Source of the DNA: a virus
Length of the DNA: 34,441 nucleotides
Strand: one strand, 5' to 3'
Virus record (IMG/VR): IMGVR_UViG_3300032087_003995
Coordinates: 1-34,441 of that record
Every line of letters begins with the position of its first letter. The stretch's first letter is position 1. Below are positions 14,014 through 23,004 of the stretch, piece by piece. The position numbers and the translations under genes are program-made. The notes beneath the pieces are model-generated. The model saw only the letters and a program-made list of their open reading frames with translations. It was not told the DNA's origin and did no database searches.

Positions 14014-16313
14014 TAAGTTATTATAGATTTCGACCCTGCGGCGTTTTTAAATGTACCGTCATCAAATGTATATTTTTCAGTTAATGTTTCTACGTTAGTT
14101 TGTATGTATATTGAATCTTCGATAATCTCAAAATCTTGTATTTTATTAGATGTGTAAATTCGGCCTTTTGTTGCAGCAGAATGTTTATTAAACACAGCAG
14201 ACATAGCTTCTTTTAATGTTAATACTTCTTGAGAGAAGTTATTACGTACAAATATTTCTCCGTACTCCTCAAATTGCTGTTCAAATAACTGATACTTTGT
14301 TGCAGTTGGTTGGTTGAGACTTGCTGACTCATACGTAGTAACTGTATTAGAATAAATTGCAGTTGAGTCAATTGTGTAGTATGGTATGGTTATATCTTTA
14401 AAATAATTCTCAATTAATAAATCTGAGCGACCTGGGTGACTTTTGAACGGACCACCGTCAACCGCTGAGACCGCAGATACAGAACCACATGATAAAGCTA
14501 TTGTATGTAAATCTGTACAATTATATGTTGACAATGGCGCAAAGAACGAACTACCAGCACCACCGATATTGCCTAGACTACATAAAGTATTATCATTAAC
14601 AATGAAGGTATCATATATTCCAGTCAACCCTGTATATGCTGTAGGGCTATCTGCTTGAGCTGCGGATATAGCAGATAAAAGCGGATTAAAATAAAGACCG
14701 TCATAAAACTCTGCTGCGGTTGTACAGCTTGTATCTGTGCTAGATGACTCTTCACTTATATATGATGTTCCTGCTTTTCTCTTTGGGTATACCGACTTAA
14801 TAAAGTAAAACTCATTACCATATACATCGCTCCGTAATTTAACGCCTGTCTTGTTTGTGATGAGCAAATCATCTAAGCGTTTACTTTCCGGAAATATATT
14901 TAAAACACTTACTGGATAAGTATCTGTATTTCTCCAGTCGATGTGACCTTCTGCATCTTCCCAAAAGCTAATATTATCTTCTCGTTTGTTAATACCCGCA
15001 GGAGTATATTCTAAACTGTTTTCTTGGCTTTGATAACCATAATTGCGTACAATTTTATTATTATAAAAATTAACAGAATTTGTTCTATCATTATTTTTAA
15101 ATGTGTTTGTTTTAGATTTAAAAATTAATGGAGTACGTTGTTTAACTTTTATGTTGCGTAAAATATTGCCTTTATGGTCTTTAATATAACCAACTGCTTT
15201 TAACCCTGGCTCATATTGGTGTGGGTTTGGAATCAAATACTCTCTTCCGTTGAACGCAGATAAATTAATATTAAAAGTTAGACCAAAAGAATTGAAATTA
15301 TTTGTTCCGGTATTTTTATATGAAAGCTGGAAAGGAAATATATTCGTATTTTTCTCATTTACAATACCGCCAAATAAATTAGGACCATATCTTTGTGTTA
15401 GGTTGTTTGTAGGATTAACATTATCGTATAAAACTTCTACATTAGCGTTCTTTTTATCTCCTGATAACCGATATATATCATTAGCTAAATATTTTTTAAT
15501 TAGATCGCGCTCGAGAATAAATTTCAAATTATCTAATGTTTTTATTTCATTACGAAAATATCTATTAGGTAGTCTTTCATAATTAGAAAACGGGTCATTA
15601 ATACCTAATAAAGCACTCGGGGTAGAAATATTATTTGTTTCAACTTTATACTGTTTACCATTTTTATTAATAGTAATTAATTGATATATGTTTTTTGATT
15701 TAGACTCTTTTAAAACTCTGTTCTCAATATTGTCGACTAAATCTTTATCAATCGGATGTATGTTATAAATGAATTCGTCAGATACGTAATGGTCTATATC
15801 TATAGAAATTGCATTAGCGATTTTTTCAACATTTATATCTGCAGTTGAAGTATCAGTATTTTCAGTTATAAAATCTTTATTACTTAAAAGCTTAGAAATA
15901 TAATTCTTTAAGTATTGTTTTACACCTGCTTTAGATGTTTTTAGTTTATTTTTAGTTGTACTAAAAGTAGCTTCATCTCTTAACTCCTTTACACTCAATA
16001 CCTGATTACGAATTATATTAACAAAATAATGTACCCCTAATTCTAGTTCATATATATCGTCTGTATCTATTTCATTTAAAAATCTCCCAACTTCGGGATC
16101 TAAAGTATCTAATGTTAAATTTTTGAGGAACTGGTTATAAATAGATCTTGTGTAGTTGTTTTTTGTATCTGTATTGGCTTGTTTTTGTTCTTTCCAGTCA
16201 ACCAAATAATTATTATATAATATAGATAATTCAGTCGCGTTACGATTGTCATTATAATATTGCTTCCATTCTACAAATGATAATGGATTAGTTGTATTTA
16301 AATCTATTGTCAT
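14013..16313 (-). CDS. Baseplate wedge/tail structural protein (766 aa), gp7 position
   Basis: 766 residues and unrecognised by motif. The first 230 residues are helical and charged, the middle is rich in Asn and beta-prone, and the last 300 are Thr/Ser/Ala-rich. It starts 4 bp into the end of the PKD protein gene, so it is co-translated with gp6 and that protein. In T4 the genes after gp6 encode wedge proteins gp7 and gp8. Position suggests an equivalent wedge or peripheral baseplate role, but sequence alone does not show homology. Confidence 0.55.
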   Translation of the reverse strand: MTIDLNTTNPLSFVEWKQYYNDNRNATELSILYNNYLVDWKEQKQANTDTKNNYTRSIYNQFLKNLTLDTLDPEVGRFLNEIDTDDIYELELGVHYFVNIIRNQVLSVKELRDEATFSTTKNKLKTSKAGVKQYLKNYISKLLSNKDFITENTDTSTADINVEKIANAISIDIDHYVSDEFIYNIHPIDKDLVDNIENRVLKESKSKNIYQLITINKNGKQYKVETNNISTPSALLGINDPFSNYERLPNRYFRNEIKTLDNLKFILERDLIKKYLANDIYRLSGDKKNANVEVLYDNVNPTNNLTQRYGPNLFGGIVNEKNTNIFPFQLSYKNTGTNNFNSFGLTFNINLSAFNGREYLIPNPHQYEPGLKAVGYIKDHKGNILRNIKVKQRTPLIFKSKTNTFKNNDRTNSVNFYNNKIVRNYGYQSQENSLEYTPAGINKREDNISFWEDAEGHIDWRNTDTYPVSVLNIFPESKRLDDLLITNKTGVKLRSDVYGNEFYFIKSVYPKRKAGTSYISEESSSTDTSCTTAAEFYDGLYFNPLLSAISAAQADSPTAYTGLTGIYDTFIVNDNTLCSLGNIGGAGSSFFAPLSTYNCTDLHTIALSCGSVSAVSAVDGGPFKSHPGRSDLLIENYFKDITIPYYTIDSTAIYSNTVTTYESASLNQPTATKYQLFEQQFEEYGEIFVRNNFSQEVLTLKEAMSAVFNKHSAATKGRIYTSNKIQDFEIIEDSIYIQTNVETLTEKYTFDDGTFKNAAGSKSIIT

Positions 16314-18760
16314 ATGCTAAGGCCCTTCCGTATTTGATAGTCTAAATTCTTATACATTATACCATCATCATTAGTCCAATTACCGCTTAAAGATGAAGCG
16401 GTTCTTGTTATTGTTGTATATGGGTTATTGTAATCAATTAAATTTGCTTGTAAATTTTTAATTGCTGAAGTTGGGTCTGTTACCGTATATGGATAAAAAT
16501 CATACATAGTAGACAACCCGCTCGCGCCTGTCACAGTAGTGTCCAAAGGCCATCCCCAATTACTATAAAGGTTGTATGTCGATAGTGCGTATGTACTTGA
16601 CTCTCCAGAGGAACTACCATCAACATTCTTTGTAGCAACTTTTTGAGGTTTAATTATTAAAAACTCGTTATTAAATTTTTGTCGCGCTACAAAATTTGTA
16701 TACGCTGTAACTGTATATGTAGAAGCAGTAATAGGGTTATTAAAATCTACATTCACACCGTCTGCGGAAGAAGTATAAAAATTCGAGTTTAAGCTTTCTG
16801 AAAATTGTTCATAGTTACCTATCAATTTAGATACCTTTATACTAAACGTATCATACAACCTTTTTAGTTCTGAAGGTGGTTCTGGTAAAATAATATCTAC
16901 ATCCTCATTCAGTAAATCATAAAAGGATTGTATTTGATTTATTTTACATAAATCAACATCGTTATGATTAGTAACAAAGTTAGCTATTTTAGAGAAAATA
17001 GTCTTACCAAATGTAGTTGGGCTTGAGCTTGCTTCTCCTACAAACGACGTAAACACCCCGTCAAATAGATTATCATACTCATGCATGAATGATTGGAATC
17101 TATAACTCTTAATTACTTGAGAGTAATCTATATCTTCGTTTTGTAAATAAAACTCAACATCGTTAGTTGACGGGTAAACTGTAAATGTAAACGAACCGGT
17201 ATAATGTTGTGTATTTTCCCCGACGTTACCGCCAACATTACCAAAGCCAGAAAGTGCGCTCGTGTTAGCGCTTAGAGATTGTATGTTTGCAGAAACATTT
17301 AATGTCCATGTACCAGCGCTTAATGGGTCGATATTCAGATATAAAAAGCTACTTAACTCTGTGTTGCCTGTAGTGCTGTTATATGGGAACTTATTAGTAC
17401 TTACACTGCTTACATTAGTAGTGTGTAAATCTCCACCACTAGCCCAATTAACATAAAAAGTATTATCAGTAGCAGACAATGTTCCGATATTCCCAGTAGT
17501 GTCTCTTAAAAATATCGGGTAGTTTTTTAATATATTTTTGTCTTTGTCTTGTACCCCTATAAAAACCTGAAACTTATCTCCTTGTCTTTTATAATTAATC
17601 GCTGACATTTGCTTCATTCCAGTAGACGTAAAAGAAAACAAGTCGGTAAAATCTGGTACCGGTTTTGTGACTTTGACTAATATACCGTCGTAGTTTTTAA
17701 GAGCACCACCCCCAGTTTCGAGAAAGTTTTGCCCACTACCGTTAATATCTGTTTCTATATTATCTACATAGAAATTTTTAAGTCTGTGTTTACTAAGATC
17801 GAGCTTTACAATTAATTGGACTCCTGGATCTATATTTGGGGTATCGTCATAATAACTTAATATTACACTTTTACCTGATAATGTTTCGGATCCTGTTAAA
17901 CCAGATACAGAAGTATTATAACTGTTAACAGCAGTCTGTGGGTTATTTGTGGCGCCTAGCATGTAGGTTTTTATGCCTAATGCGCTTAATTCTGGAATAA
18001 AACTATCCGCAACTAACTTAATAGTATTATCTTTTGGGTTAATTGCGTAATTGCGTTTATTTACTTTTATGTTTACTCCTGTATGATCAATGCGTACATT
18101 TTTGTCTTCTTCTGAGCGATCATAAAAAGCATTGTAAGGTAATAAATGAGCATACTTGTTTTTAGTGTCGTATGGTTTTGATTTACTACCACTCGCTGTA
18201 ACATAAAGAGTAAAGTCTTCTGTCCCTGTAATAGAGTCTGTTGTTGATACATCTTGCCAAGAGGCAGTTACAAGAGTTGGAAATTTTTGTCCAGGGTCAT
18301 CTGTACTACCAGCTCTGAACATCATACCAGAAATACTATCTACTTCAGTGTTCGATAATTGTATGTTTGTCTCTACATAGTTGTATACTGATACAGTTTC
18401 AGTGAGGGTATTAAAGTACGCTGTTCCGTTAATATCATAGTAATAAACTGCTACAGTATAAATACCAGGGACTTTGTATGTATGGGTTGTAGTTGGAGTG
18501 TTTCGTGCGCTTAGAGTGTTACCATCACCAAAGTCCCAAACTGCAACAGTAGTAGAAATCGGTGGGTCGATTAGTTCGTTAAATGAACTAGAGCCTGTGA
18601 GATTAGATGTAAACGTAAATTCACTTATACGAGTGAACCCGCTATGAGTAGCAGATAAGCTGTGTACATTGTTCACAGGAGAAGGTATCGACCCGGATGT
18701 GTTTACCGATAGAGTAATCGGTACTGGTACACTTAATGGACATTTTTCCTCAGCGCTCAT
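16310..18760 (-). CDS. PKD-domain baseplate/tail protein (816 aa)
   Basis: Residues about 45-125 hold a PKD/Ig-like domain with the hallmarks WDFGDG (75-80), HTY (93-95) and PGIYTVAV (98-105). The middle is Ser/Thr/Asn-rich beta structure. The C-terminal 300 residues are more helical (IKSYRFQSFMHEYDNLFDG, SELKRLYDTFSIKVSKLIG) and may be the baseplate-attached part. Its start overlaps the gp6 stop (TAATG) and its end overlaps the next gene. PKD domains mediate protein or sugar contacts on surfaces. Wedge-associated location is inferred from neighbours. Confidence 0.65.
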   Translation of the reverse strand: MSAEEKCPLSVPVPITLSVNTSGSIPSPVNNVHSLSATHSGFTRISEFTFTSNLTGSSSFNELIDPPISTTVAVWDFGDGNTLSARNTPTTTHTYKVPGIYTVAVYYYDINGTAYFNTLTETVSVYNYVETNIQLSNTEVDSISGMMFRAGSTDDPGQKFPTLVTASWQDVSTTDSITGTEDFTLYVTASGSKSKPYDTKNKYAHLLPYNAFYDRSEEDKNVRIDHTGVNIKVNKRNYAINPKDNTIKLVADSFIPELSALGIKTYMLGATNNPQTAVNSYNTSVSGLTGSETLSGKSVILSYYDDTPNIDPGVQLIVKLDLSKHRLKNFYVDNIETDINGSGQNFLETGGGALKNYDGILVKVTKPVPDFTDLFSFTSTGMKQMSAINYKRQGDKFQVFIGVQDKDKNILKNYPIFLRDTTGNIGTLSATDNTFYVNWASGGDLHTTNVSSVSTNKFPYNSTTGNTELSSFLYLNIDPLSAGTWTLNVSANIQSLSANTSALSGFGNVGGNVGENTQHYTGSFTFTVYPSTNDVEFYLQNEDIDYSQVIKSYRFQSFMHEYDNLFDGVFTSFVGEASSSPTTFGKTIFSKIANFVTNHNDVDLCKINQIQSFYDLLNEDVDIILPEPPSELKRLYDTFSIKVSKLIGNYEQFSESLNSNFYTSSADGVNVDFNNPITASTYTVTAYTNFVARQKFNNEFLIIKPQKVATKNVDGSSSGESSTYALSTYNLYSNWGWPLDTTVTGASGLSTMYDFYPYTVTDPTSAIKNLQANLIDYNNPYTTITRTASSLSGNWTNDDGIMYKNLDYQIRKGLSI

Positions 18761-20592
18761 TAATATTCAACAACCCGTTTGTTAGTGACTTGTGACTTTA
18801 CTACGATTTTATCTTTAAAAGCAACCGGGCTTTCAATGTACGGTATTTGATATGGTTTTAATTTGCATCTAGTATCGAATACTTTTTTATCCTTCCCATT
18901 GTAAATTGGATTAAACACACAAAATGAAAGACCAGGAGTACTTCTATTTAAATCTGTACGTAATGTTTCTATACCTTCTATGCCTTGTATTTTTTCAATC
19001 TCATTATTAAGGTATCTTACATCAATAGTATCTCCTAGTTTTAGATTATTAATGTATGTAGTAATAATATTATACACTTTACTTTTTAAATCGTCTTCAT
19101 TTATTAAAGCACGAGCTTGTTTAGTTATAACTAATTGAGTACTATCTTTATATCTAAGTCTATTTACTTCTCCTGAAAATCGTAATGATAAATCTAAATT
19201 TAAATAAACCGGGTCAATAAAAGCAATCTCACTATTTAGTAATTTATAATCTGCGATCTCGTTTCGAATTTTCTCTTTCAGAGCATTAGAGAGATAATTT
19301 GATCTAGTAATTACAGATTTATTTTTTCTTAAATTAGGTACAATAGTTAAGTATATATTATTTGCATCTGAACTATCCGCAAAATAATACTGATTAAACA
19401 ACGCGTTAGTTTCGAGACTATAATCTGTTAAACCAAGTTCGTCATCTAGATATTTTAAATAATCGTTAGTGTAGTCACTATTGTTTTGTACAGTAACGTC
19501 ATAAACAAGGTTCTTATAATTACGTTCTATAAAGCTTTTATAGTCATCCTTTGTTGTAAGTTTATATTCTGAGCTAAAGAATCTTGGCGCGTTTTGTTTA
19601 ATTTCATCTGCGTTTTCTTCTTCTCCGAAATCGGTACTATCTTCTGTATTACTTATAGTAGTGTTTAACACAGTCTCGATCGTCAAAAAGTTGAGCGAAG
19701 TGTCTTGGGTATCTGTAAGAATGTTATCATACTGTGAAGTATTATATATGTTTAGGGAGCTACTATTAAAAGTATTCTTTGTTACTTTACCGTCTGTTCC
19801 AGAAGATTTGAGGTAGTATACTGCGATTTGATCTCCTTGATTTAATTTTCTTCCGTTAACACTATTGCCGAACTTTAATTCATAGTTTTTATTTTCATTG
19901 TATCTAATCTCAAAACTTCTTTCATTTGGTTTTGACAAGTATAAAGAAGGAACCCGCGACCATTCATACCATTTGTTATTAGAATTAACTTCTTTTACAT
20001 ACACGTAAATGTTAAAATGATCAATTGTAGTATTACCACCAGGTAAAAGGTTTACTACTTCGAATTTTTCTCCTATAGGGTTAATAATAGGATATTCTTG
20101 CAATGTACCTTCATACATTAATTGACTTCCAATTGCAGAGATTGTTTCAGTATCAGAAGTGGTTTTTTCAAATGTTACATCTTTAGTGAAAGTAAATGTT
20201 TTGCCTTGACTTGTTGCGAATGAAAATTTAGGAATAGTATAATAACCAGCAGACAAATCAGAGGTACCTTTTATTTCTACTGGTAATACAGCGGTTTGTT
20301 TACCTACTGGTTTATAATCAATAAGCTTAACAATGCGGTTGATATTCTCGTATAGTTCTGCGTCATTAAAATTACTTTCAGAGCTAGTTTGATTTAAGTA
20401 AAAAAGTAATGTATGATATGAGTACGCAATTATATCTATAAGGGCAGAAATATTACTACCCTCAAAGTTTTGATCAGTAAAATTAATTGTCGTGTCGTTA
20501 TTAATTCTATCAATGATCAGATCTCTGAGACTCTGGGCATCAAACCCAGTGTACGCATTTGTTGGTAGATTAAATTCTGTAAAGTTTGCCAT
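18760..20592 (-). CDS. 6: Baseplate wedge protein gp6-like
   Basis: 610 residues (T4 gp6 is 660). The N-terminus matches the gp6/J-like wedge pattern: helical SLRDLIIDRINNDTTINFTD, GSNISALIDIIAYSYHTLLFYLN and ESNFNDAELYENINRIVKLIDYKP. This is followed by beta-rich domains and a C-terminal part with KLGDTIDVRYLNNEIEKIQGIEGIETL, typical of baseplate J-like proteins. gp6 forms the ring that links the wedges around the hub. It follows gp25 with a 2-bp gap, the expected pairing because gp25, gp6 and gp53 form the wedge core. No SD; a partial AT motif (ATAATTATG) is at the start. Confidence 0.9.
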   Translation of the reverse strand: MANFTEFNLPTNAYTGFDAQSLRDLIIDRINNDTTINFTDQNFEGSNISALIDIIAYSYHTLLFYLNQTSSESNFNDAELYENINRIVKLIDYKPVGKQTAVLPVEIKGTSDLSAGYYTIPKFSFATSQGKTFTFTKDVTFEKTTSDTETISAIGSQLMYEGTLQEYPIINPIGEKFEVVNLLPGGNTTIDHFNIYVYVKEVNSNNKWYEWSRVPSLYLSKPNERSFEIRYNENKNYELKFGNSVNGRKLNQGDQIAVYYLKSSGTDGKVTKNTFNSSSLNIYNTSQYDNILTDTQDTSLNFLTIETVLNTTISNTEDSTDFGEEENADEIKQNAPRFFSSEYKLTTKDDYKSFIERNYKNLVYDVTVQNNSDYTNDYLKYLDDELGLTDYSLETNALFNQYYFADSSDANNIYLTIVPNLRKNKSVITRSNYLSNALKEKIRNEIADYKLLNSEIAFIDPVYLNLDLSLRFSGEVNRLRYKDSTQLVITKQARALINEDDLKSKVYNIITTYINNLKLGDTIDVRYLNNEIEKIQGIEGIETLRTDLNRSTPGLSFCVFNPIYNGKDKKVFDTRCKLKPYQIPYIESPVAFKDKIVVKSQVTNKRVVEY

Positions 20593-20594
20593 AA

Positions 20595-21077
20595 TTATGA
20601 GTAATTAAATCCTTGTGTTGTTAATAATCCAGACGCTGTTCCTTTTTTATTATTTAACGACGGGATAGTTATTGAGATGGTAATTTTGTATTCATTATTA
20701 TCTGGGCGAGCAACTACACTCACATCGTTAACAACTATACGAGGCTCATACAAAGCTAACTCTTCATATATTGTTTGCCCTATAGTTTGACCGTTTTCTT
20801 TAGAAACGTTTTCAAATAAATACTGTTCAAGATCTAAACCAAAAGTCGGGTTTAGAATTTTCTGACCTTTTTTTGTATTAAAAATATTACTAATAGAGTT
20901 GTAAATAGCTTTTTCGTCATAGTCAATTTTAAGGTCTTGCTTGTTTTTTTCTGCACCCGTAGGGGTATCAGGTGTTTTCGCATCTAAATCAATATCTAGA
21001 TGTAAATCTGCATATGAATAGGAACGAAAACTGTTCTTATTCTTTACATCTTTTAGTATATCTAATTTAAGAGCCAT
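20595..21077 (-). CDS. 25: Baseplate wedge protein gp25-like
   Basis: 160 residues (T4 gp25 is 132). The gp25/lysozyme-like wedge signature is clear: YDEKAIYNSISNIFNTKKGQ, then ILNPTFGLDLEQYLFENVS, then ALYEPRIVVNDVSVVARP. gp25 helps initiate sheath assembly on the baseplate. An N-terminal extension of about 45 residues makes it longer than T4's. It heads the gp25-gp6-PKD-766 operon and starts divergently from the plus-strand gene at 21124; late-promoter cores point both ways in the 46-bp gap. Confidence 0.92.
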   Translation of the reverse strand: MALKLDILKDVKNKNSFRSYSYADLHLDIDLDAKTPDTPTGAEKNKQDLKIDYDEKAIYNSISNIFNTKKGQKILNPTFGLDLEQYLFENVSKENGQTIGQTIYEELALYEPRIVVNDVSVVARPDNNEYKITISITIPSLNNKKGTASGLLTTQGFNYS

Positions 21078-21091
21078 CTATAATTATTTAA
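21078..21091 (-). promoter_or_regulatory. Late-promoter core for the gp25 operon
   Basis: On the minus strand TTAAATA (21091-21085), then ATTATAG, then ATG 21077. The predicted transcript start leaves a leader of 2 nt. Confidence 0.65.
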
Positions 21092-21110
21092 TTTAAAATG
21101 GCTAAAAACA

Positions 21111-21123
21111 ATAAATAATTTAA
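21111..21123 (+). promoter_or_regulatory. Late-promoter core for the 165-aa plus-strand gene
   Basis: ATAAATA (21111-21117), ATTTAA, then ATG 21124, diverging from the gp25 promoter. Confidence 0.65.
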
Positions 21124-21621
21124 ATGAGTAAATTCGATACTATATTTGAGGCGCAAATTGGTAGATTCGTCAAATCCGGACCTATTGCTGGAGATTATGT
21201 CAAGTTTGCAAGTAATATGAAATCTTCTGATTGGTACTCAGGACTAGACGAAGCTCGTAAAGCTTATGTTGACGAGATTGTTACTGTTGCTGAAGAAGGA
21301 AAACCACTTATGCTTTCTACTATCAAAAAAGCAGTATACGAAACCGAAACAACAGATAGTGAAAAACAACTCGCTGATATTGCAGTAGAAATCTCACCTG
21401 GATTTTACGCCCAGAAGTTAACAGTTCCGTTAGAATTATTAGAGTTCGCTATTTCTTCGGCTGATGCCCGTGGTACACAGAAAGATCCAACCAATGACGC
21501 GGATCATAAAGTTACCTTAAAACCTGAAGAAGCAGAAACAACAGCAGCAGATGTTGGACAACCAACACATGTACCTGACGGGGATTATAAGTTAACTACT
21601 GCGAAGTACTTAAACGCGTAA
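21124..21621 (+). CDS. Hypothetical protein (165 aa) on the opposite strand to the tail genes
   Basis: The N-terminal half is helical and begins SKFDTIFEAQIGRFVKSGPIAGDYVKF, written here in parts: FDTIFEAQIGRF, SGPIAGDYVKF and SSDWYSGLDEARKAYVDEI. From memory, a similar GDxVxF pattern occurs in small virion-associated proteins of marine T4-like phages, but this is unchecked. The C-terminal 50 residues are acidic and Thr-rich, probably flexible. It has its own late-promoter motif and a terminator about 65 bp after its stop, inside the convergent clamp-loader gene. It is a single-gene late unit. Confidence 0.65.
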   Translation: MSKFDTIFEAQIGRFVKSGPIAGDYVKFASNMKSSDWYSGLDEARKAYVDEIVTVAEEGKPLMLSTIKKAVYETETTDSEKQLADIAVEISPGFYAQKLTVPLELLEFAISSADARGTQKDPTNDADHKVTLKPEEAETTAADVGQPTHVPDGDYKLTTAKYLNA

Positions 21622-22521
21622 TTCTAACATACAAGAATAGAAGTTGATCTCCTGATCTATACACTGACTATTCTGATAAAAATATCTAGAGACTGTAATT
21701 AAACAGTCTCTTTTTTTATCTTCATCCATCGTATATTCATATAAGAAGTCAAATAGTTTCTTAAACAACATATCATAGTCATTATTAAACAATGCTTCGT
21801 TCTCAATAATGTACTTACGTATCTTCATATATTGCTTACTTGGTAATAGATTAGATACTATTTCTTTAAAGAAGTTATCTGCATTAAAGTCTTTCTGCTG
21901 GTTTCCTTCAGATAGATGAAACTTTTGAATATTGTTTATACCTTTACGAAAATCAGGATAACAACTATTCACAATGCCCATAAAGTCATCTTTGCTTATA
22001 GACATTTCTTCTAACTTAACTATAGATATAAGCTTACCAATATAATCAGACTTATCGTAATTAATATCTATAGTTTGACACCTACTCTGTAAGGCAGGTA
22101 TAATTTTATGTTTATAATTAGCGGTTAATACAAATCTAGTTAAGTCGTGATATTCTTCAATTGAATTACGTAATGCTTTTTGCGCATCAACAGATAAACC
22201 ATCACACTCATCTAGAATAATAACTTTGATATCGCCAAATAAACTTTTTGTTTGAGCGAAATTTAGTACTTTAGTTCTTATAGTATCAATACCATTTTCA
22301 TCAGATGCATTGATATATAGATATTGACACTTAAGAATATCATTTACTATGACTTTAGCTAACGTAGTTTTACCGATACCTGGTTGACCTACAAATAAAA
22401 TATTAGGTAGGGTTTTCTCTTCTCTTATCTTATTAAAATAGGTAATGATATTCTTGTTTAGTACTACATCATCTAAACAAGAAGGTCTATACTTCTCGCA
22501 CCAAATATCAGATATTTCCAT
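21610..22521 (-). CDS. 44: Sliding-clamp loader ATPase, gp44-like
   Basis: 303 residues (T4 gp44 is 319). It loads the DNA sliding clamp at primer-template junctions. The AAA+ motifs are in order: KYRP at 10-13, Walker A GQPGIGKTT at 45-53, Walker B VIILDECD at 100-107, sensor-1 LTANY at 132-136 and the arginine-finger SRC at 146-148. The C-terminal collar is helical and ends in SCMLELRV. Walker B reads DECD rather than the common DEAD, which is normal variation. It starts at a TAATG overlap with dUTPase, so the two are co-expressed. Its 3' end overlaps the convergent plus-strand gene by 12 bp and contains that gene's terminator. Confidence 0.93.
   Translation of the reverse strand: MEISDIWCEKYRPSCLDDVVLNKNIITYFNKIREEKTLPNILFVGQPGIGKTTLAKVIVNDILKCQYLYINASDENGIDTIRTKVLNFAQTKSLFGDIKVIILDECDGLSVDAQKALRNSIEEYHDLTRFVLTANYKHKIIPALQSRCQTIDINYDKSDYIGKLISIVKLEEMSISKDDFMGIVNSCYPDFRKGINNIQKFHLSEGNQQKDFNADNFFKEIVSNLLPSKQYMKIRKYIIENEALFNNDYDMLFKKLFDFLYEYTMDEDKKRDCLITVSRYFYQNSQCIDQEINFYSCMLELRV
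21688..21717 (+). terminator. Rho-independent terminator embedded in the antisense clamp-loader gene
   Basis: A perfect 9-bp stem AGAGACTGT (21688-21696)/ACAGTCTCT (21703-21711) with a 6-nt loop AATTAA, followed by T's up to 21717. It is oriented to end transcription of the plus-strand gene that stops at 21621, yet it is made of codons of the minus-strand clamp-loader (encoding KKRDCLITVSRY). Confidence 0.85.
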
Positions 22522-22958
22522 TATGCTTTATCAGTTGAACCAAACCCTGCATCTCCACGATCAGCCTCAGTAACTTCTTCAGCCCAACTTACATTAGCAG
22601 TAATATGAGGATATAAAACTAACTGAGCAATCTTACTACCTGCAGGTAGAACCCAGTCTGAACCACTGAAGTTATAAAGCTTAACTCCGAGATCGCCACG
22701 ATACCCATTATCAATAATACCTAAATGAGGCTGTAAGCTCTTCTTAAAACCTAAACCACTCCTAGGTTCAATTCTAAACCACCAACCTGGTTCCAAATAA
22801 CCTAAAGTCAAACCAACAGGTACTACAGCTGATCCTTTAGCGGGGATTGTTGTTTCTTCTACACTAGTTAGATCATAACCAGAATCACTAGCATGCGCAC
22901 GCTCAGGTAATTTAGCATCCTTATGCGTCTTGACGAACTCCATTTTTACGCTACTCAT
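22521..22958 (-). CDS. dut: dUTPase (deoxyuridine 5'-triphosphate nucleotidohydrolase)
   Basis: 145 residues, the standard trimeric dUTPase length. It converts dUTP to dUMP and pyrophosphate, keeping uracil out of DNA and feeding thymidylate synthesis. All five motifs are present: ASDSGYDL (23-30), PRSGLG (65-70), GIIDNGYRGDLGV (80-92, catalytic Asp83), GSKIAQLVL (107-115) and the Phe-containing lid RGDAGFGST (134-142). It has an early sigma70-like promoter whose predicted start is the ATG. It is first in the dut-44 operon, an early unit sitting between two late structural blocks. Confidence 0.96.
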   Translation of the reverse strand: MSSVKMEFVKTHKDAKLPERAHASDSGYDLTSVEETTIPAKGSAVVPVGLTLGYLEPGWWFRIEPRSGLGFKKSLQPHLGIIDNGYRGDLGVKLYNFSGSDWVLPAGSKIAQLVLYPHITANVSWAEEVTEADRGDAGFGSTDKA

Positions 22959-22964
22959 ACGACT

Positions 22965-22992
22965 AATATAGTGTAAATAGAGAGTTATTCAA
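22965..22992 (-). promoter_or_regulatory. Sigma70-like early promoter for dut and clamp loader
   Basis: On the minus strand TTGAAT (22992-22987), a 16-bp spacer and TATATT (22970-22965), then 6 nt to the ATG at 22958. The predicted transcript begins at the start codon. Confidence 0.65.
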
Positions 22993-23004
22993 GTAAATAT
23001 TTTT
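22993..23004 (+). promoter_or_regulatory. Late-promoter core for the putative small terminase
   Basis: GTAAATA (22993-22999), TTTTT, then ATG 23005. It abuts and overlaps by one or more bases the early promoter region of dut on the other strand. Confidence 0.6.

Noticed and set aside
15250-15582. Plus-strand frame of 110 codons inside the 766-aa gene
   Set aside because: Antisense shadow; no recognised protein and no start-proximal motif.
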